Positions 62,595 to 64,000 of a stretch of DNA of 64,000 bases are shown here, one piece after another. This DNA comes from Catonia carolina (lineage: Eukaryota; Arthropoda; Insecta; Hemiptera; Achilidae). Below the pieces are notes generated by a model. That model was not told the origin of the DNA. It ran no database searches and worked only from the letters and a program-made list of their open reading frames with translations. A program made the translations under genes and the position numbers. The DNA lies in contig JAQMRL010000007.1 in NCBI GenBank assembly GCA_035578175.1, positions 44,025,391-44,089,390 of the forward strand, written 5' to 3'. Numbering within the stretch: position 1 is the stretch's first letter; the number at the start of each line of letters is the position of its first letter.

Positions 62595-62869
62595 GATAGT
62601 TGGATGAGTCAGAACTTCAGCGAGCCCACTAAACATCTGCAATTCTTCAGGGAAGCAAACAGAAGAAACTTTAGCGTCTGGCTGGATACCAATATCAGAT
62701 GAAATGTACCGAAACTCAGGAGGGGAATCGCAGGCTTTGACAACACTAGTTCTTCCCAGTTGCACCAGTTCTTCCCAAGAGAACAGGCAAGAATCCTTAG
62801 ATGTGACGAAGAGACCAACATCAATCAATGTAACTTTTCCCTTCGGTTCCAACATCACATCAAAAGTCA
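62595..62869 (-). CDS. CDC123: CDC123-like (D123 family) protein, penultimate-type exon, partial gene
   Basis: Minus-strand exon between acceptor TTCTTATTTTAAAG (before 62869) and donor CTATC|GTAAGT (after 62595). The reading includes TFDVMLEPKGKVTLIDV, CLFSWEEL, DSPPEFRYI and GIQPDAKVSS, following the order of the CDC123 C-terminal half (FDVY - GKVWLIDFNPFG - LLFTWEEL - PAFR - VQPS). CDC123 is an ATP-grasp-fold assembly factor for translation initiation factor eIF2. Odd point: the usual DFNPFG motif reads DVGLFV, so the metal-binding Asn is absent. It may be a diverged paralogue or an alternative version. Upstream exons lie to the right, probably beyond the window; the last short exon was not found. 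Confidence 0.75.
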
Positions 62870-63239
62870 CTTTAAAATAAGAAAAAATTACTAATGAACA
62901 TTTGGGTTAAAACAACATAGCATAGTTACACCATTATCAGTTACTTAATCGTTTATGTAGCCAATTAAAACTTGTACAATTGTTATATGCTAGCAAAAAA
63001 ACACAATTCTATAGTCATTTGAGTCATGAGTTTGCTCTTGTTTGCAACGAGGGGTATAAAGGGAACAGCATCAGTGCGCATGCGCGACTGCTTAAATTTC
63101 AGTACATAAACATAACATCTTACACTATACCCAGAGCATAGCCTATACACTACATTATAATCGTGGAACGTTTTTTAGGTTAACAGTACAAATATAACTG
63201 TTTGTTACCGTAAACAGAAATGTTAGTTTCTCAAAAATG

Positions 63240-63460
63240 TGGGCAGACTATTCAGTGCTGAACGAAATGTAAAATGCAGAGAAGTTGAAACTAAACAAAA
63301 ATGCCTTTCAATGCCTCTTAACAAAAGCCATGAGCGAGTGGCTAACTACTGTGATGATTCTCTTTTCACAATTCGAAAAATAAAGAAGGAAATTAAAGAA
63401 GTGAAGAAGCTATTCTTCAACATTTTTGTAAACACGTGGTAAAAAAAGGAAGCGGTAAGG
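63240..63460 (+). pseudogene. Possible transposon-encoded helix-turn-helix fragment
   Basis: Reads LNKSHERVANYCDDSLFTIR then KIKKEIKEVKK, resembling a helix-turn-helix found at the start of several insect transposon proteins (ERVAxATGVSxxTVxRIxKE). Weak; a short ORF with no recognised partner sequence. Confidence 0.3.
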
Positions 63461-63884
63461 TAGACTAGCGAGACTGATAGTGAAGACGCCGTTGACAGCG
63501 ATTGTAAAGAAGGCGATTCATTCGTACAAAATTTGTTACAATGGAATAAGGTAGCTGGTAATTACAGTAAATCAAACATTTCTAGTCGTGTAATTAAGCT
63601 ATAAGCAGTATTACAGGTCAGATTTATTTCTTATAAGGTTTATGAAGAAAACTTTCTCGGATTAAACCACAGCTTACAAAATGTATGCAGAAACTGCACA
63701 GTAATGAAATGTACGAGTAGTGTCTTACTGTAGAGGTTAGCAGCACTGTCATATTTTCAGTTCCCTTCCTCACAGCCCATCCATATGCAAAAGGCAATCT
63801 CGTGACTTCAGTATCTATACTAGAATGGAGAACACTTTTTAACCGATTATTTTAATTGGTACATAGCATTCAATTCAATTTCAA

Positions 63885-64000
63885 ATATAAAATTAAAATC
63901 TGATTATGAGAATCAAAAAAGCACTCCATAAGTTAATAATCTACACCGATCAACTCAAACATAAGAGTCCTCCAAGGATCTGTAGTGGGGGCCTGTGCTT
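63885..64000 (+). mobile_element. LINE reverse-transcriptase fragment entering at the right edge
   Basis: The last 40 bases read IRVLQGSVVGACA, matching the RT motif GVPQGSVLGPLLF. The element continues beyond the window. Confidence 0.55.

Overview
This is a eukaryotic nuclear window and almost certainly from an insect. It is AT-rich, genes are split into short exons with GT-AG introns, and most of the DNA is decayed transposable elements. The transposon mix (jockey-like and other non-LTR fragments, Tc1/mariner, pogo/Tigger, PIF/Harbinger, a Helentron-type repeat and tRNA-derived SINEs) suits an arthropod such as a hemipteran, but the order cannot be proved from this sequence.

Host genes. 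(1) Positions 10309-30628, + strand: the last eight exons of a two-pore-domain potassium channel (K2P/TWIK type). Every exon joins in phase, giving 550 codons plus stop, with both selectivity filters (TIGYGH and TIGFGD) and a long cytoplasmic M2-M3 loop. The N-terminus and M1 were not found and probably lie left of the window. (2) Positions 46761-39478, - strand: a SMIM15-like small membrane protein with one clear exon and one probable terminal exon. (3) Positions 62869-62595, - strand: one exon of a CDC123-like (D123 family) protein whose LIDFNPFG-type motif reads LIDVGLFV. The K2P gene converges with SMIM15, while SMIM15 and CDC123 point the same way.

Transposon layout. 235-2742: a decayed DNA element with many copies of a 14-bp motif, CTCACGACCGTCAC, near both ends and a frameshifted charged ORF inside. 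4643-5388 and 8875-9595: TTAA-targeted elements. K2P introns: copies of a ~385-bp repeat, LINE fragments and SINEs. 16270-17945: a DNA element inserted in a LINE. Seven copies of a 0.5-1.3 kb repeat (5871, 23036, 27868, 32194, 39925, 43925, 55658) share subterminal inverted repeats, a CA/GT microsatellite and a 3' hairpin, the layout of Helentron-derived HINE/DINE elements. 33433-33945: a foldback palindrome. 47.2-54.4 kb: four different Tc1/mariner elements, one with an intact 361-residue transposase. 56578-57292, 59077-59567 and 61115-61919: Harbinger-like and pogo-like elements with recognisable TSDs. 63890-64000: another LINE enters at the right edge.

The three host genes show no functional link. 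Nothing looks like an operon, CRISPR array or prokaryotic system. All calls come from reading the sequence without database searches.
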